Shown here piece by piece: positions 40,167 through 51,669 of a stretch of 64,000 nucleotides of DNA. The stretch spans positions 1 through 64,000 of the forward strand of contig NZ_JABSST010000003.1 of NCBI RefSeq assembly GCF_013213975.1. The letters run 5' to 3'. The notes under the pieces are model-generated. The model was given only the letters and a program-made list of their open reading frames with translations, searched no databases and was not told the DNA's origin. Source of the DNA: Winogradskyella sp. (lineage in GTDB: Bacteria; Bacteroidota; Bacteroidia; Flavobacteriales; Flavobacteriaceae). A program made the position numbers and the translations under genes. Position 1 is the first letter of the stretch, and each line of letters starts with the position of its first letter.

Positions 40167-41150
40167 CCTATAATAACTTTGGCTTGATCCTTTTGTACAA
40201 GGACAATTACTTGCACTCTGTAATAAATTCAATCCTATAGTCACTACATGAGTTCCCGAATTAAATCCCGATAAATCATTAAGAGTTAACTGATAGGAAT
40301 ACGCAAAGTAAAGCTTGTTGTGCAAAATCCCAGCCATAGGTCCAACATTTAAAGGGCTGAAAAATTGATCGTTTAAAAAACGATATGATGCACCTAGCCA
40401 ATAATAGTCACCGTCTTTATTGAATTTTCGGTACTTAAAATTGATGTCTGTTGCAGATCGATTATCACTATCAAAAAACTGAAAGAACATTGAAGGTTCA
40501 AATTCGACATATTTATTATGCTTAGGTGTAAAAACATAACCTGTGTAAAATTGATAGTTTAATAAGAGTCTGGGTTCTAAACCACCAGTAAAATCATCAG
40601 TATCTTTTGATATTAAGTTATTAGCATTTGCACTGAAATAAAACTTATTCCATCGGTAAAGGAAACCTGCATCAAAATTGTTATTACTGATTGCTCTGTC
40701 TCCATTAATAGCAGGGTCTAAAATCGGAATTTCATATGTTGTATTAAAATTTTCGATATCAATTCTAAAATTATTGATATTATAAGAAAGACCAAAAGAC
40801 AAATATTGCTTCGATTTCCAATCTAAGATTAAATGATGGGCAAATGAGAGCTTTAGTCCCTTCTGCCTAGTATTTCCATTTTTATCGTTATAAGCAGAAA
40901 TGCCTATACCTGATCGATTCGAAATTCTAAAATCTGCATAAATAGATTGATTGTCTGGAGCGTTTTTAATGCCTACCCATTGGGTTAATCCATTTGCTCG
41001 TATCTTTAAATTATCACCAATTCCAGCGTAAGTAGGTGAAATTACAAAGTCGTTATCAGCTAAATACTGGGTCCATACAGGTAAATTTAATTCCTGACTA
41101 TAGCTAAATGTTGTGAATATAAAAATTATAAAAATTAAAATTCGTTTCAT
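40161..41150 (-). CDS. PorP/SprF family type IX secretion system outer membrane protein
   Basis: LPVWTQYLADNDFVISPTYAGIGDNLKIRANGLTQWVGIKNAPDNQSIYADFRI...GISAYNDKNG. Confidence 0.93.
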   Translation of the reverse strand: MKRILIFIIFIFTTFSYSQELNLPVWTQYLADNDFVISPTYAGIGDNLKIRANGLTQWVGIKNAPDNQSIYADFRISNRSGIGISAYNDKNGNTRQKGLKLSFAHHLILDWKSKQYLSFGLSYNINNFRIDIENFNTTYEIPILDPAINGDRAISNNNFDAGFLYRWNKFYFSANANNLISKDTDDFTGGLEPRLLLNYQFYTGYVFTPKHNKYVEFEPSMFFQFFDSDNRSATDINFKYRKFNKDGDYYWLGASYRFLNDQFFSPLNVGPMAGILHNKLYFAYSYQLTLNDLSGFNSGTHVVTIGLNLLQSASNCPCTKGSSQSYYRL

Positions 41151-41177
41151 TTCAGTAGGTTTAGTTCAATGTTAGGG

Positions 41178-44100
41178 TTATCTATAAAGGGTAAAATGTC
41201 CCACTAATTCTTTATTTACATTTGGATCATTGGTTTTTACAACGAACCAATAATCGCCAGTTGGTAGTTCATTGCCATTGTAGCGGCCATCCCAAACCTC
41301 GCCTACACGATAGGCTGCTACCTTACGACCATAGCGATCGAAAATATCAAACGTCAGGTTTGGATAATTTTCTGCACATCCTGGTGCCCAAGTATCATAT
41401 TGACCATCTCCATTTGGTGTAAACCAATTAGGAATGCATATGTCTACAAACTCTAACTCTATTTGGGCCTCAGCTCTACATCCATTACTATCGGTAACGA
41501 TAATAGTGTAAATACCAGATTCTGTAATAATAAAAGTGCTTTGTGTACCATAGTCTTCACCATTCATAGAGAAAGTATAGTCACCTGATCCACCAGAGGG
41601 TGATGCAATGATTTCATTAATTTCTCCTTCCGATAGGGTAAGGGCAATATCATCTAAGTCTTCAATATCAAAGAATTCAGTTGTTTGAATACAACCATTG
41701 CTATGCCTCACATTGATGTATTGATTTGTTCCTGCTGGCACATTTGTAAATACGTTACTCAATTGATAAGGTCCACCATTTAATGAATAATCTAAATCTG
41801 AAGGATCTGTTAAAGAATCATCAACTGTAACAGTGACCCTATTAACCTGAGTATTATTTTCACATGTAAATTCAACGGTAACTTCAGGATCAATAGTAAC
41901 CGATTCAGGGAAGGTAATATTCCATTGTGATTCACACCCCTGGGCATCCCTAATGTATACGATATGATCTCCACCAGCTAAATCCGTAAAATCAAATTCC
42001 GTTTGTGTTGGCCCGCCTGTAGTATAAGGACCATCGTAATTATCCAGACTTACACTGTAAGGCATGTTTCCGCCAGAAATATCAATACTAAACTCACCAT
42101 TTTCATCACCATCACATAATTCTGGGAATAAGGAATCCGGCACTATTGTTATTAATACGGGATCTGGATTAGTTATTGTAAAATTAAAAGTTAAATAACA
42201 ACCTAACTGATCCTGTACAATCACTGTATAATCACCTGCTGCTAGATTAGTAAACGTATTAGTTTCAAAGAATTGATTCAATTGCGGTGAAATAGCATAT
42301 TGAATCGTTCCTGTGCCCCCTGATGCTGTGATTTCAACAAAACCATTATCATCCCCAGAACAGGTTACATCATTAATTGCTATTGTGGCTTCTAGTTGTG
42401 CATTAGGTTCTGTAATTGTTATTATTGCAGTGGTCTCATTACAATCACCACTTTCTACATAAACAATATAATCACCAGCAACAAGATCTGTGAAATACCC
42501 TGGTGAACTCTGTGTCGCATTTAGAGGATTACCTAAACTATCTTGTAAGGTATAACTATAATCTCCTAATCCACCTTGTGCTGTGGCTAAAATTGATCCA
42601 GTATTGTCGCCGGCACAATTAATGAATGAATTAGAAGATTCTAGATTTATAACTAACTCAGGAAGTGGATCAATTGTAATTTCATTTGATGCATTTGATA
42701 TACAACCATTAGCATCTCGCACATAAAACGCATATGTACCTTCAAGTGCCGAGAATGTTGTGCTTGTATTAAAACTTCCTAACACAGTTGTAAAGTTTTC
42801 TGTATTACTATATTCATAAGGACCAGTACCGCCATTTACACTTAGAGTCAGGGTCGATGCTGTTAAACAAGTCTGTGTACTTGCTCTTACTAAATCTACA
42901 TCTAAAGGCGTAGGATTTGCTATAACAATATCTAAGGAGGTCATTTCACAGCCAAAACCATCTGTAATAGTCACATTATAAGTGCCTGCACCTAAATCAT
43001 TAAATACATTAGATGTTTGTGGACCTGATGAACTTACAACAGGTAAAATTGTATTTAGGGTATAAACATAATTAGCACCTTCTCCACCAGAAACAGCAGT
43101 AATTGTAATACTGGCATCCTGATTACCAAAACATGACAACACACTTGTGCTTGGTGTAAAAGTCGCTGCAATTGGATTAGGCGTATTAAGAGTAATCACT
43201 TCAGAAGCAATACAACCTTCTGCATCTCTTACATTAACAGTATACGTACCTGCAGAAAGATTTTCAAAAACATTATTACTAGAATAGGCCACCGTAACAC
43301 CACCTGTTAATTCAAATTCATAATCTCCCCAGCCGCCATTAGCAATAGCCGTAATAGTACCTTGATTATTATTACAAGTTACATTTGAAGTCTCAGTTAC
43401 AACAATTGATAAGGCCTCTTGTGGAGAGCTAATTACAATATTTGCAGTGTTTGAACAAAATGGAATATCGGTTTCAGTAATAACAACTGAGAATGACCCA
43501 GCATTCATACCATTAACCGTTAATGGATTTGTAGATGTATTAGCATTAACAACTCCAGTAACAGATACACCCAAGTCATCAAATACTTCATAAGTGTATG
43601 CCCCTGAATAATTTGTAACATTAATGTCGAAGCTTCCTGTGTTATCGCCAAAACATGTAACACTAGTTGAGCTTAAGGTAAACATCGGAATAATTGCTTC
43701 AGGTACTGAAACTGACACTTCAGACGTACAAGACGTAATACTATCCGTAATAGTTATTGCATAAATTCCTGAAGGCACACCTGTAAATGTGTTACCACTT
43801 AGACTAATTGTCGCTGGATTTGGTGCAATACTATACGTATAACTACCTGAACCACCTGAACCAGTCAGTGTAATAACACCATCATCATTATTACATGATG
43901 GCAATGTTGTTGCTTCTGCTAAAACATCTATTGGTGCATTGATGTCAATGGAAATTAAATTACTACATCCGTTGGCGTCTTGCACTTCAATGGTATGTGT
44001 ACCTACAAACAGATTAGAAATTGTAAATGGGGCTGTTTGATTTTGAAATGCACCACCATCAATACTATAACTGTAAGGTGCTATACTTGGAGTATCTAAG

Positions 44101-47100
44101 CTTACTTCTATTTCGAAGTTACCATCGATTAATTCACAGGTGTTGTTAAGTGTTGCAGAGATCACTGGTGTAGGATCTGCATCTACAATAACAGCTGGAC
44201 TAGAAACAATACACCCAAAAGCGTCTAAAACGTGAATGTAATACGTACCTGCATCTACGTTAAAAACACTATTGGTGTTCCATCCCGCATCGGTTAAAGG
44301 TGGGGTAGTAGCAGTAATTGTTATTTGATATTCGTAAGGAGCTGTGCCATTTTGACCAATTGCACTGATAACTCCTGAGTTAGGATTACAATTTGCATTC
44401 TGATCTACAGATACACTTAAATCTAAAGCTACAGGTGATTCTAAAATCTCAAAAATCTGAGATGCCGATTCACAACCATTAAAAGATCCTGTTCCATTTT
44501 CCGTAAAAACAATATAGTATTGACCTGCTGTAAGGGTTCCTGGATCTGGAGTTGTTACTGTTTCAGGCACACCAAATGTTACAGCTACGGAGTTAGGCCC
44601 ATCTACTAATTGGTTATCAAACGCCGAATAAATTGAATAATCTACAGAAGTGGTTGTGCTATCAAAATCGTTTATGGTAAACGTTACACTACCATCGGCA
44701 GCACCTAAACAACTGACATTAGTCGGAACTACGCTTGATGTCAATGCTGATACAGGATCTATCGCTGCATCTGCAGGCTTCACATAATAACAGTCCGTCA
44801 CCAAATCGTGAACTACAAATGTATACACTACACCTGGAATTAAATTTGTAAATGTTCTCACATTACCTCCTGGTGTATCTGGTGAAAAATAGGCTGATGT
44901 GTAAGGAATCGTATTAAATTCTATAATACCAAACTCATAACTTCCACTTCCTATGGCAGATATGGCAGTAACTTCGGCTGTACCACCTACGGTACAATCC
45001 GGAACTGCAACATTGACATTAATATCCAAATCTGACGGAGGTGAAGCTATTGTAATTTGTTGAGACAGACTACACCCATTAGCATCTACAACATTAATTG
45101 TGTAAATACCGAAATTGATAATATTAAAGGTGTGATCTTCATTCGTTGTTGCATTATATGGATTCCCTGCAATAACATCTCCAAAATTGTTAGTAATAAA
45201 ATACGTCATTGGTGTCGTACCACCTGTAACGTTTTCTACAGTGATGGATCCTAGCGAAGAACCACCTGGATTGTTACATGTGATGTCCACTTTACTTAAA
45301 TCAAAGTTAATAGCATCAGGTTCTGATAGTGATATGGTTTCAGTCGAAGCACATGAATTCGCATCTGTGATGGTAATCGTGTAATTACCAGCAGTTAATC
45401 CTGAGGTCTGTGTTCCATAATCTGTTCCAGTAGAATTATTAAATACATTAATCGTAAATGGTGGTGTACCAACAGTGTTATCAATAGTTATATCTATAGC
45501 ACCATTTGCATCACCATTACATAGAATTGGTTGGCTTTCAACCACAGCACTAAATGCTGGTGGTGTAATAGGGTTTATAGTGATAATAGATGACTGTGCT
45601 GAACAACCATTAGCATCCGTAATTTCAAATTGATAGGTTGCTGGTGTTGCTGTGCTATAAGAAAATGTACCAGCAGTAGAACCTACATTGGCAAATGGCC
45701 CTCCATTGATGGAAACTGCATAGTCAAAAGGTGCTGTACCCGATGCTGTACCGGTAAGCACGCCATCAGGAGTTGCTGTACAATCTAAATCTTCAGTTAA
45801 AATAACTGTAACTGTTGGCGTTGGGATTGGATCTATAGTATATGATTCAAAATAAATACAATCGTTTTCATCTCTTACCTGAAATGTATAAGTGTCTGGT
45901 GACAAACCCAAAAACACATTAGAGGCTTGATAAGCTGTTGTTGCAGTTGCTGGGGCTATAATTTGATATTCTAAAATTCCTGAGCCTCCAGATACGCTGG
46001 TGATAGTGACATCACTAGTTAAGGCTGGACATACAACAGGTGTACTGGTGATGTCCATATCTGTTGGTGGATTAAGTGCATCAATTACAATGTCATTAGT
46101 AATCGCAGTACAACTATTTGTATCGCTAATCGTAATTGTATAGGTGCCTTGAGTTAATCCATTAAATATATTACTAGACTGAAAATTAACACCATCGATA
46201 CTATATTCATAAGGAGGTGCTCCTCCAGTAACTCCTGTCACCGTAATTGATCCTTCTCCAATACATGTATAATCTGCTGTTAAATCTGCAGTGCCAGATA
46301 TCGCAATATTCTCATTAATGGTAACTGTCTGTGGATCCGATGTACAAATGGAACTGCCTATTGTATATTGAACAACAACATCATAATCACCAGCTGTAAG
46401 TCCAGTAAATACATTTGAATTTGAAAAGGATGCACCACCATTAGTACTGTAAGCTATAGTATTTCCGTTGGCATTAGTAATATCAATAGTTATCGACCCT
46501 GTATTACCAATTCCACCACACAATATATCTGTAGGTGTTATCGTAAATTCTGGCGGTAAAAAAGCATCAACCATTATTGATGTGCTTGCTGAACAGTTAT
46601 TAGAATCTACAACTAAGATATCATATGTTCCAGCAGCGTTTACAACGATTGTAGGAACTGTTTGAAAATCTGTAGCTCCATTTATAAAGTAAAAATATGG
46701 CGGAGTACCACCTTCTGGATAAATCGTAATCTCACCATCGGTGCAATCTAATGGAGCGGTTAATGCAGCAGTTACTGTTAATAAAGGCGGCTCAATGATT
46801 GTAATAGTTTCAGTATGCAAACATCCATCTTCAGTTTCTACAGTGGCTGTGTAGGTTCCTGGATTTAAATTATCAAAACTATAGGTATTTTCTGTTATAG
46901 GACCTACAGTATTAACCAAAGTTCCTCCTTGTTCTAGGGTAAATGTATACTGAGGATCTACATCATTAGCAGCCAATTGAATACTTCCTAATTCCCCATG
47001 ACATAAAGGTTGAGAAACTGTTGATGTTACTGTAAAATCTCGTTCTCTTATAAGTACATCTGGGACAGAGAAAATACATGGATTTGTAGGCACACCTATT

Positions 47101-49400
47101 TGTCTTACAAAAACAGAATATGTTCCAGGTGTATTTATTGTAAACACATTACTCGTTTGATAGTTTGCGCCATCGATACTATACTCGTATCCAGAAGGCA
47201 CATCATTAACCATAATACTTCCTGAAGTCGTACAAATTATATCTGTCGCCACTACTGTTGGCACTAATAGATTTTGAAATACATTAAAGTAGAATCTATT
47301 AAAACAACCACCTGGATAGTTAATAGTTAATCGGAATTGACCCGCTGAATCTACCAAAAAATCAGGTCCTACAGCAACTTGGTTCCAAATACAAGCAGAA
47401 TCTTCATTTGCACAATCGGCATCAGCAACTGCAGTACAGCTAGACGCGTCTAATTGTTCCCAAATTATAGAAGTAGAATCAGAAATATTAGTTTCTATAA
47501 ATCGTGTATCATCTGCACCGCATAAGAAAATAAGCGGTAATAACTTTCCATCATTTGGACAAGTCACAATTTCGTCAGCATATGGAATAACAGGGTTCTC
47601 CACGTCACCACCAAAAAGTGCAACCTCATAAATCTGTTCTATTGATTGACAAGGGGCAACGGCATTATTAAATGAATAATACGTTCCTGTAGACGTCACT
47701 GTAATCGTCTGTGTATCACCTATTACAGGAGTTCCTGTTGGACTTGTTGACCAAATGTAAGAATCATAGCCTCCCGCAGCGGTTAATTCGACACTGTCAC
47801 CACATAGAATAACCTCCTCTAAAAATTCACAATCCAGATCAGCCAAGAAGTTCGTAGCTTCAGGAGATACTAAACATCCTGTATTTGTATTAATACTTGG
47901 ATCATCTGTTATTTGAAAAGATGGATTAAAGAAGCCATTATAAGTCGCAAAGGCCTGGTTATTTATTATATTAGAACAGGCGTCGGCTAAATCTCCGCAC
48001 GAATTCACAACTTCAACTTCTATTCTTATCTCATAGCGTGGATCATTTTCTTCAACAAGTGAATTATCAATATCCAAAACTAATTCTCTTGTTACTGGGT
48101 TATAACTTGCTACTGTAACACCTGGTGGTAATATGAGATCTGTTGAATGATCATAAACAATGTTTATTGGAAGAATATCACGTATTTGAAAATTAGTTGC
48201 ATTATCGTTACCAATGTTTTGAAATCCAATCACATAATTTAATGGAGATCCAAGTCCGACTAATGCCCCACCGATATCATTACCTGTTTCATCTTCAACC
48301 GTTTTGGTAAGAACAATATCTGGCTCAATAATCTCAACTGCAAAAGCAAAGAAATATGGGAAATATGTGTCACCACTTGTTTCTAACCGAATTGTACCTG
48401 ATGTAGCACCATTGGCAATTACAGAATTGCCAGGATTTGGAATTGCAATCATCCCCGTATCAAAACCCAAAGTGTTTGTACTATTTGGAATACGATTATT
48501 AACGGGAGTAGCATCTAAACTGGTCACGGAACTATTAAAGAAATTAGACACAGGACGATCTACTGTTGACAAGCTAACTCCATTAAGTCTTAATCGATCA
48601 CCTAAAATTGGACGATCACCTTCTAAGGAAGCGAAGGCAAAATTAGCCCTAACGGGTGCTGGAGCAGGGACAGTTCTAAAACCATCAACAGGAACATCTA
48701 AATTTGGATTTCCACCAGCTACACTTATGGCACTAAAGCCATCAAAACTTGTAATTGATTTACCAGGTAGAGTAGGATCTTCGTAAACAATAAAAAGTGA
48801 CCATCCTGCTGATTGTCCAGTTCCATTATAAGGATTAAATGTAGACGTTTCTCCAAGACCTGAAGAAACATTTGCTACGGTATAAGTTCCTAAATCACCA
48901 CCTTGACCATAGCTAGTCACAATATTTGTAACATCAGCAAAACAGGCGTATGAAAAACTATTTCCTCCATCAACGGAAGATCCACCAGCTTCAAAAATAA
49001 CTGTTCCAGAGATATCATTATAGCCACCTGTTGGACCTTTAAGTTTTACTTCAGTAATAGGTTCATCTCCTGGATTAACAGCACCCCAATACAATCCTGC
49101 ATATATAATCCTATAGCAGTCAGGATTTGGAATTTCTAAATCCGCACTTGATGAACTAAATGTTGTTGGATCACCATCAATATCTATGTATTGCATATCT
49201 ACATTGTGATTGTAGACAGATCCATTATTAAATGGATTATTATCAGGTCCGAGAATGTTGTTTCCGATTAAAACAATATCGCCTTTTAAATCTTCGTTGA
49301 ACCTTGGTGTGAAAGGCACATAATTCTGCGCAAATGATGTGATCCCGAAACACAATATTAACACTAGTGCTAACGTATTTGAAAATGTAGGTCTTTTCAT
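41178..49400 (-). CDS. Giant SprB-repeat adhesin-like protein with T9SS type B (gliding-associated) C-terminal domain
   Basis: About 22 SprB-type modules by eye (PYEYSIDGVNFQSSNIFNGLTQGTYTITISDTNSC...); C-terminal IPNWFTPNGDGQYDTWAPGC...YGRKVAAYRVGEVWDGRYNGNELPTGDYWFVV. True start likely MKRPTFSN at 49400. Confidence 0.93.
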   Translation of the reverse strand: MKRPTFSNTLALVLILCFGITSFAQNYVPFTPRFNEDLKGDIVLIGNNILGPDNNPFNNGSVYNHNVDMQYIDIDGDPTTFSSSSADLEIPNPDCYRIIYAGLYWGAVNPGDEPITEVKLKGPTGGYNDISGTVIFEAGGSSVDGGNSFSYACFADVTNIVTSYGQGGDLGTYTVANVSSGLGETSTFNPYNGTGQSAGWSLFIVYEDPTLPGKSITSFDGFSAISVAGGNPNLDVPVDGFRTVPAPAPVRANFAFASLEGDRPILGDRLRLNGVSLSTVDRPVSNFFNSSVTSLDATPVNNRIPNSTNTLGFDTGMIAIPNPGNSVIANGATSGTIRLETSGDTYFPYFFAFAVEIIEPDIVLTKTVEDETGNDIGGALVGLGSPLNYVIGFQNIGNDNATNFQIRDILPINIVYDHSTDLILPPGVTVASYNPVTRELVLDIDNSLVEENDPRYEIRIEVEVVNSCGDLADACSNIINNQAFATYNGFFNPSFQITDDPSINTNTGCLVSPEATNFLADLDCEFLEEVILCGDSVELTAAGGYDSYIWSTSPTGTPVIGDTQTITVTSTGTYYSFNNAVAPCQSIEQIYEVALFGGDVENPVIPYADEIVTCPNDGKLLPLIFLCGADDTRFIETNISDSTSIIWEQLDASSCTAVADADCANEDSACIWNQVAVGPDFLVDSAGQFRLTINYPGGCFNRFYFNVFQNLLVPTVVATDIICTTSGSIMVNDVPSGYEYSIDGANYQTSNVFTINTPGTYSVFVRQIGVPTNPCIFSVPDVLIRERDFTVTSTVSQPLCHGELGSIQLAANDVDPQYTFTLEQGGTLVNTVGPITENTYSFDNLNPGTYTATVETEDGCLHTETITIIEPPLLTVTAALTAPLDCTDGEITIYPEGGTPPYFYFINGATDFQTVPTIVVNAAGTYDILVVDSNNCSASTSIMVDAFLPPEFTITPTDILCGGIGNTGSITIDITNANGNTIAYSTNGGASFSNSNVFTGLTAGDYDVVVQYTIGSSICTSDPQTVTINENIAISGTADLTADYTCIGEGSITVTGVTGGAPPYEYSIDGVNFQSSNIFNGLTQGTYTITISDTNSCTAITNDIVIDALNPPTDMDITSTPVVCPALTSDVTITSVSGGSGILEYQIIAPATATTAYQASNVFLGLSPDTYTFQVRDENDCIYFESYTIDPIPTPTVTVILTEDLDCTATPDGVLTGTASGTAPFDYAVSINGGPFANVGSTAGTFSYSTATPATYQFEITDANGCSAQSSIITINPITPPAFSAVVESQPILCNGDANGAIDITIDNTVGTPPFTINVFNNSTGTDYGTQTSGLTAGNYTITITDANSCASTETISLSEPDAINFDLSKVDITCNNPGGSSLGSITVENVTGGTTPMTYFITNNFGDVIAGNPYNATTNEDHTFNIINFGIYTINVVDANGCSLSQQITIASPPSDLDINVNVAVPDCTVGGTAEVTAISAIGSGSYEFGIIEFNTIPYTSAYFSPDTPGGNVRTFTNLIPGVVYTFVVHDLVTDCYYVKPADAAIDPVSALTSSVVPTNVSCLGAADGSVTFTINDFDSTTTSVDYSIYSAFDNQLVDGPNSVAVTFGVPETVTTPDPGTLTAGQYYIVFTENGTGSFNGCESASQIFEILESPVALDLSVSVDQNANCNPNSGVISAIGQNGTAPYEYQITITATTPPLTDAGWNTNSVFNVDAGTYYIHVLDAFGCIVSSPAVIVDADPTPVISATLNNTCELIDGNFEIEVSLDTPSIAPYSYSIDGGAFQNQTAPFTISNLFVGTHTIEVQDANGCSNLISIDINAPIDVLAEATTLPSCNNDDGVITLTGSGGSGSYTYSIAPNPATISLSGNTFTGVPSGIYAITITDSITSCTSEVSVSVPEAIIPMFTLSSTSVTCFGDNTGSFDINVTNYSGAYTYEVFDDLGVSVTGVVNANTSTNPLTVNGMNAGSFSVVITETDIPFCSNTANIVISSPQEALSIVVTETSNVTCNNNQGTITAIANGGWGDYEFELTGGVTVAYSSNNVFENLSAGTYTVNVRDAEGCIASEVITLNTPNPIAATFTPSTSVLSCFGNQDASITITAVSGGEGANYVYTLNTILPVVSSSGPQTSNVFNDLGAGTYNVTITDGFGCEMTSLDIVIANPTPLDVDLVRASTQTCLTASTLTLSVNGGTGPYEYSNTENFTTVLGSFNTSTTFSALEGTYAFYVRDANGCISNASNEITIDPLPELVINLESSNSFINCAGDNTGSILATAQGGLGDYSYTLQDSLGNPLNATQSSPGYFTDLVAGDYIVYVESGDCNETTAIITITEPNAQLEATIAINDVTCSGDDNGFVEITASGGTGTIQYAISPQLNQFFETNTFTNLAAGDYTVIVQDQLGCYLTFNFTITNPDPVLITIVPDSLFPELCDGDENGEFSIDISGGNMPYSVSLDNYDGPYTTGGPTQTEFDFTDLAGGDHIVYIRDAQGCESQWNITFPESVTIDPEVTVEFTCENNTQVNRVTVTVDDSLTDPSDLDYSLNGGPYQLSNVFTNVPAGTNQYINVRHSNGCIQTTEFFDIEDLDDIALTLSEGEINEIIASPSGGSGDYTFSMNGEDYGTQSTFIITESGIYTIIVTDSNGCRAEAQIELEFVDICIPNWFTPNGDGQYDTWAPGCAENYPNLTFDIFDRYGRKVAAYRVGEVWDGRYNGNELPTGDYWFVVKTNDPNVNKELVGHFTLYR

Positions 49401-49467
49401 GATACTTGATTTTATTTCCTCATCAATCTCATAGGGCAATGAAATCGAGAAGAACTGCTTAACTTAT

Positions 49468-51669
49468 TTAATTTTCTATTTTTATGAGTGACATTTTAAT
49501 ATTATAAGGTCGATCTCCTTTATTCTCCATAGCTTTATTAGCAGCACTAATACTATCAAATTTATTATAGTATATATAGTATTTACTCGAACTGATATCG
49601 TAGAAGAAATCTACATTAGCGCGACCAGAAGCTACAACTTTAGTTAAAAATTCATTTCGTTTATTTATATCACTGTGTACCGCAATGACTAAATAATATC
49701 CACTTTCAGTATTCTTTACATTCTTTAAAATCTTAATGTTATCACTTTGCTCTTCCCCAAAATCAAAATCATCTGATGTGTATGGACTTACGGGTGGCTT
49801 TGTTGTTCGTTTAATATTCGCTAACATTGCTCGGTCTTGCGCATATCTATCCTCTTCATTATCATAGGCCGCACGCTTAATACGTCTTCTTTTTTCGAAC
49901 TCTGTAGCTATTCTAATTTCTTCAAGACGAACTTCTAACTGCTGTTTGATTTCTTTAGCCTTTAGTTGATCCTCCTGTATATCTTGGATCTTCTTTTTGT
50001 AGAATAAATTAACTTCATCTAATTCAGTGGTTTTAAACCTTAACTCGTAAAGAGCATTTAATGAATCAATCTTTTCACCTTGTAATTTTATAACCGCTTC
50101 CAAATCTGCATTGATAGCATTAAGTCTATTATTTTCTTCAGTTACACTTTTGAATGGTTTTGGTTGTACAGCAATACCTTGTTCACTTAAATCATTTTCT
50201 TCTTTTAGATCTTTAAGATCTTCATCCTTTATTTCGATTATATTTTTGAACTCATCCAGCAGTCTATTCTGTTCAGTCTTTGAACTTTCAGCATCTTTCG
50301 TCAAGGTTGCGATGGATTTACCTATTTCATCCTTAGGATTTTCAATGAGCTCTTGTCGTTGTCTTTCTGCTTCTAAAGCTTGTGCTTCAGCTAATAATTT
50401 AGCTTGTTCTGCAGCTGCTTCTTTTGCTCGTTGCGCTTCAGCTTCTTCCTTCGCGTTTTGTTCTGCAAGTAATTTTTCTTGGGCTTCTTTAGCTTTTTGT
50501 TCTTCAAGGAGTTTAGCCTGTCTCGCAGCTTCCTCTCGTTCTTTCTTCTCGGCATCCTGGATAGCTTGTTGCTCTGCAAGTAATTTTGCTTCTGCTTCAA
50601 TTTTTGCATTCGTTTCAGCAACCTCTCTAGCTTTTTCTGCTGCTTCTTTTGGTTCTTGAGGTTCTATTTCACGCTTAGCTTTCTTTTCAGCTTCTGGTTT
50701 TGCATTTTTCTCAGTGACTTTAAGAGCATTTGCATCTGACTCACGATCTAATTTTGCTTGTTCTCTTCGTTCTGCAGCTCGTGCTCTAATGCCAGCTAAT
50801 TCTTCTTCTGATGCCTTAACAATAGGACGTTTTCGCTTTTTGGAGAATAGTCCACTAACTTTTTCATCACCAGTATAGTCATACTTTTTTCTTGGAATAA
50901 ATCTGTAGGCTAAAGAGACTTCATGAGAAGAACCAAATTCAACCAACTCACCAATGGCCTTTTCAATATTATATTCTAATGCAATATTTTTAGTGATATT
51001 AAGTCCAAGTCCTCCAGACACACCAAATCGGCTATTATAGCCAACTTGAAACCAGATGCCTTTAGGTACACTAAGAGCGGCTAGTCCTGAAATGATAGTT
51101 TCGTCTTTTCTAAATTCTGACATTATCAATCCTGAAAATTTTGTGTCCTTAAAAAATCCACGCCCCTTAAAAAAACCGGTATGCATAACATGAGCCTGAA
51201 TGCCTTGTCTAGGATCGTCTTGAATCATTTCTGATGTCTCAAAATTGTAAAGAACAAGATTATTAATAGCAACACCAAAATCTAAAAATGTTGTACCGAA
51301 GTTTACACCAGGGTTAAGCGTAAATAAAAAGTTCTCTGGAACATTTTGTAATGAAGGATCATCAAAATTGGTAATGACATTCGAAGTATTAATTCCGCTT
51401 TTATAAGCAGCAACATTAAGCCCAAAAGTCAAATTTTTATCCGTATTTAATTTAACGTTATATGCAAAGTTTAAAAGACCTCCGAAAGTGGTTAGGACAC
51501 CATAATTCTGTTGAAAGGCGGATATGCCAGCGCCAATATTCTCTGCGAACCTTCCAGAAAAACTCCCAACAAATGTTTCTGGAGCATTATTAAACTGAAT
51601 GTTTTCGCGCTTATTATTAAAACTTATATATTTATGTTGTTCTCTAACAAAAGTGAAGGGAGGGCTCAT
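49468..51669 (-). CDS. PorP/SprF family protein with long charged coiled coil and C-terminal SPOR-like domain; 5' end interrupted by in-frame TAA (intact gene would run 49468..51798)
   Basis: PPFTFVREQHKYISFNNKRENIQFNNAPETFVGSFSGRF; KEAAEKAREVAETNAKIEAEAK repeats; C-terminal YYLVIAVHSDINKRNEFLTKVVASGRANVDFFYDISSSKYYIYYN. Upstream in-frame MKRSLSILLVLFLAAQLSWSQQDDGVVSFDLPIRNSLVFIR* at 51798-51673. Confidence 0.85.
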   Translation of the reverse strand: MSPPFTFVREQHKYISFNNKRENIQFNNAPETFVGSFSGRFAENIGAGISAFQQNYGVLTTFGGLLNFAYNVKLNTDKNLTFGLNVAAYKSGINTSNVITNFDDPSLQNVPENFLFTLNPGVNFGTTFLDFGVAINNLVLYNFETSEMIQDDPRQGIQAHVMHTGFFKGRGFFKDTKFSGLIMSEFRKDETIISGLAALSVPKGIWFQVGYNSRFGVSGGLGLNITKNIALEYNIEKAIGELVEFGSSHEVSLAYRFIPRKKYDYTGDEKVSGLFSKKRKRPIVKASEEELAGIRARAAERREQAKLDRESDANALKVTEKNAKPEAEKKAKREIEPQEPKEAAEKAREVAETNAKIEAEAKLLAEQQAIQDAEKKEREEAARQAKLLEEQKAKEAQEKLLAEQNAKEEAEAQRAKEAAAEQAKLLAEAQALEAERQRQELIENPKDEIGKSIATLTKDAESSKTEQNRLLDEFKNIIEIKDEDLKDLKEENDLSEQGIAVQPKPFKSVTEENNRLNAINADLEAVIKLQGEKIDSLNALYELRFKTTELDEVNLFYKKKIQDIQEDQLKAKEIKQQLEVRLEEIRIATEFEKRRRIKRAAYDNEEDRYAQDRAMLANIKRTTKPPVSPYTSDDFDFGEEQSDNIKILKNVKNTESGYYLVIAVHSDINKRNEFLTKVVASGRANVDFFYDISSSKYYIYYNKFDSISAANKAMENKGDRPYNIKMSLIKIEN

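Noticed and set aside
48304-48786. 160-aa plus-strand ORF
   Set aside because: Antisense to the SprB-repeat protein; composition is typical of a shadow ORF.
41178-49400. Repetitive region considered as a CRISPR-like or tandem DNA repeat array
   Set aside because: Repeats are diverged at DNA level and are explained by SprB protein modules in one long ORF.
50111-50659. 182-aa Ser/Ala/Phe-rich plus-strand ORF
   Set aside because: Artefact of the antisense of the Glu/Lys/Ala coiled coil in the SprF-SPOR gene.
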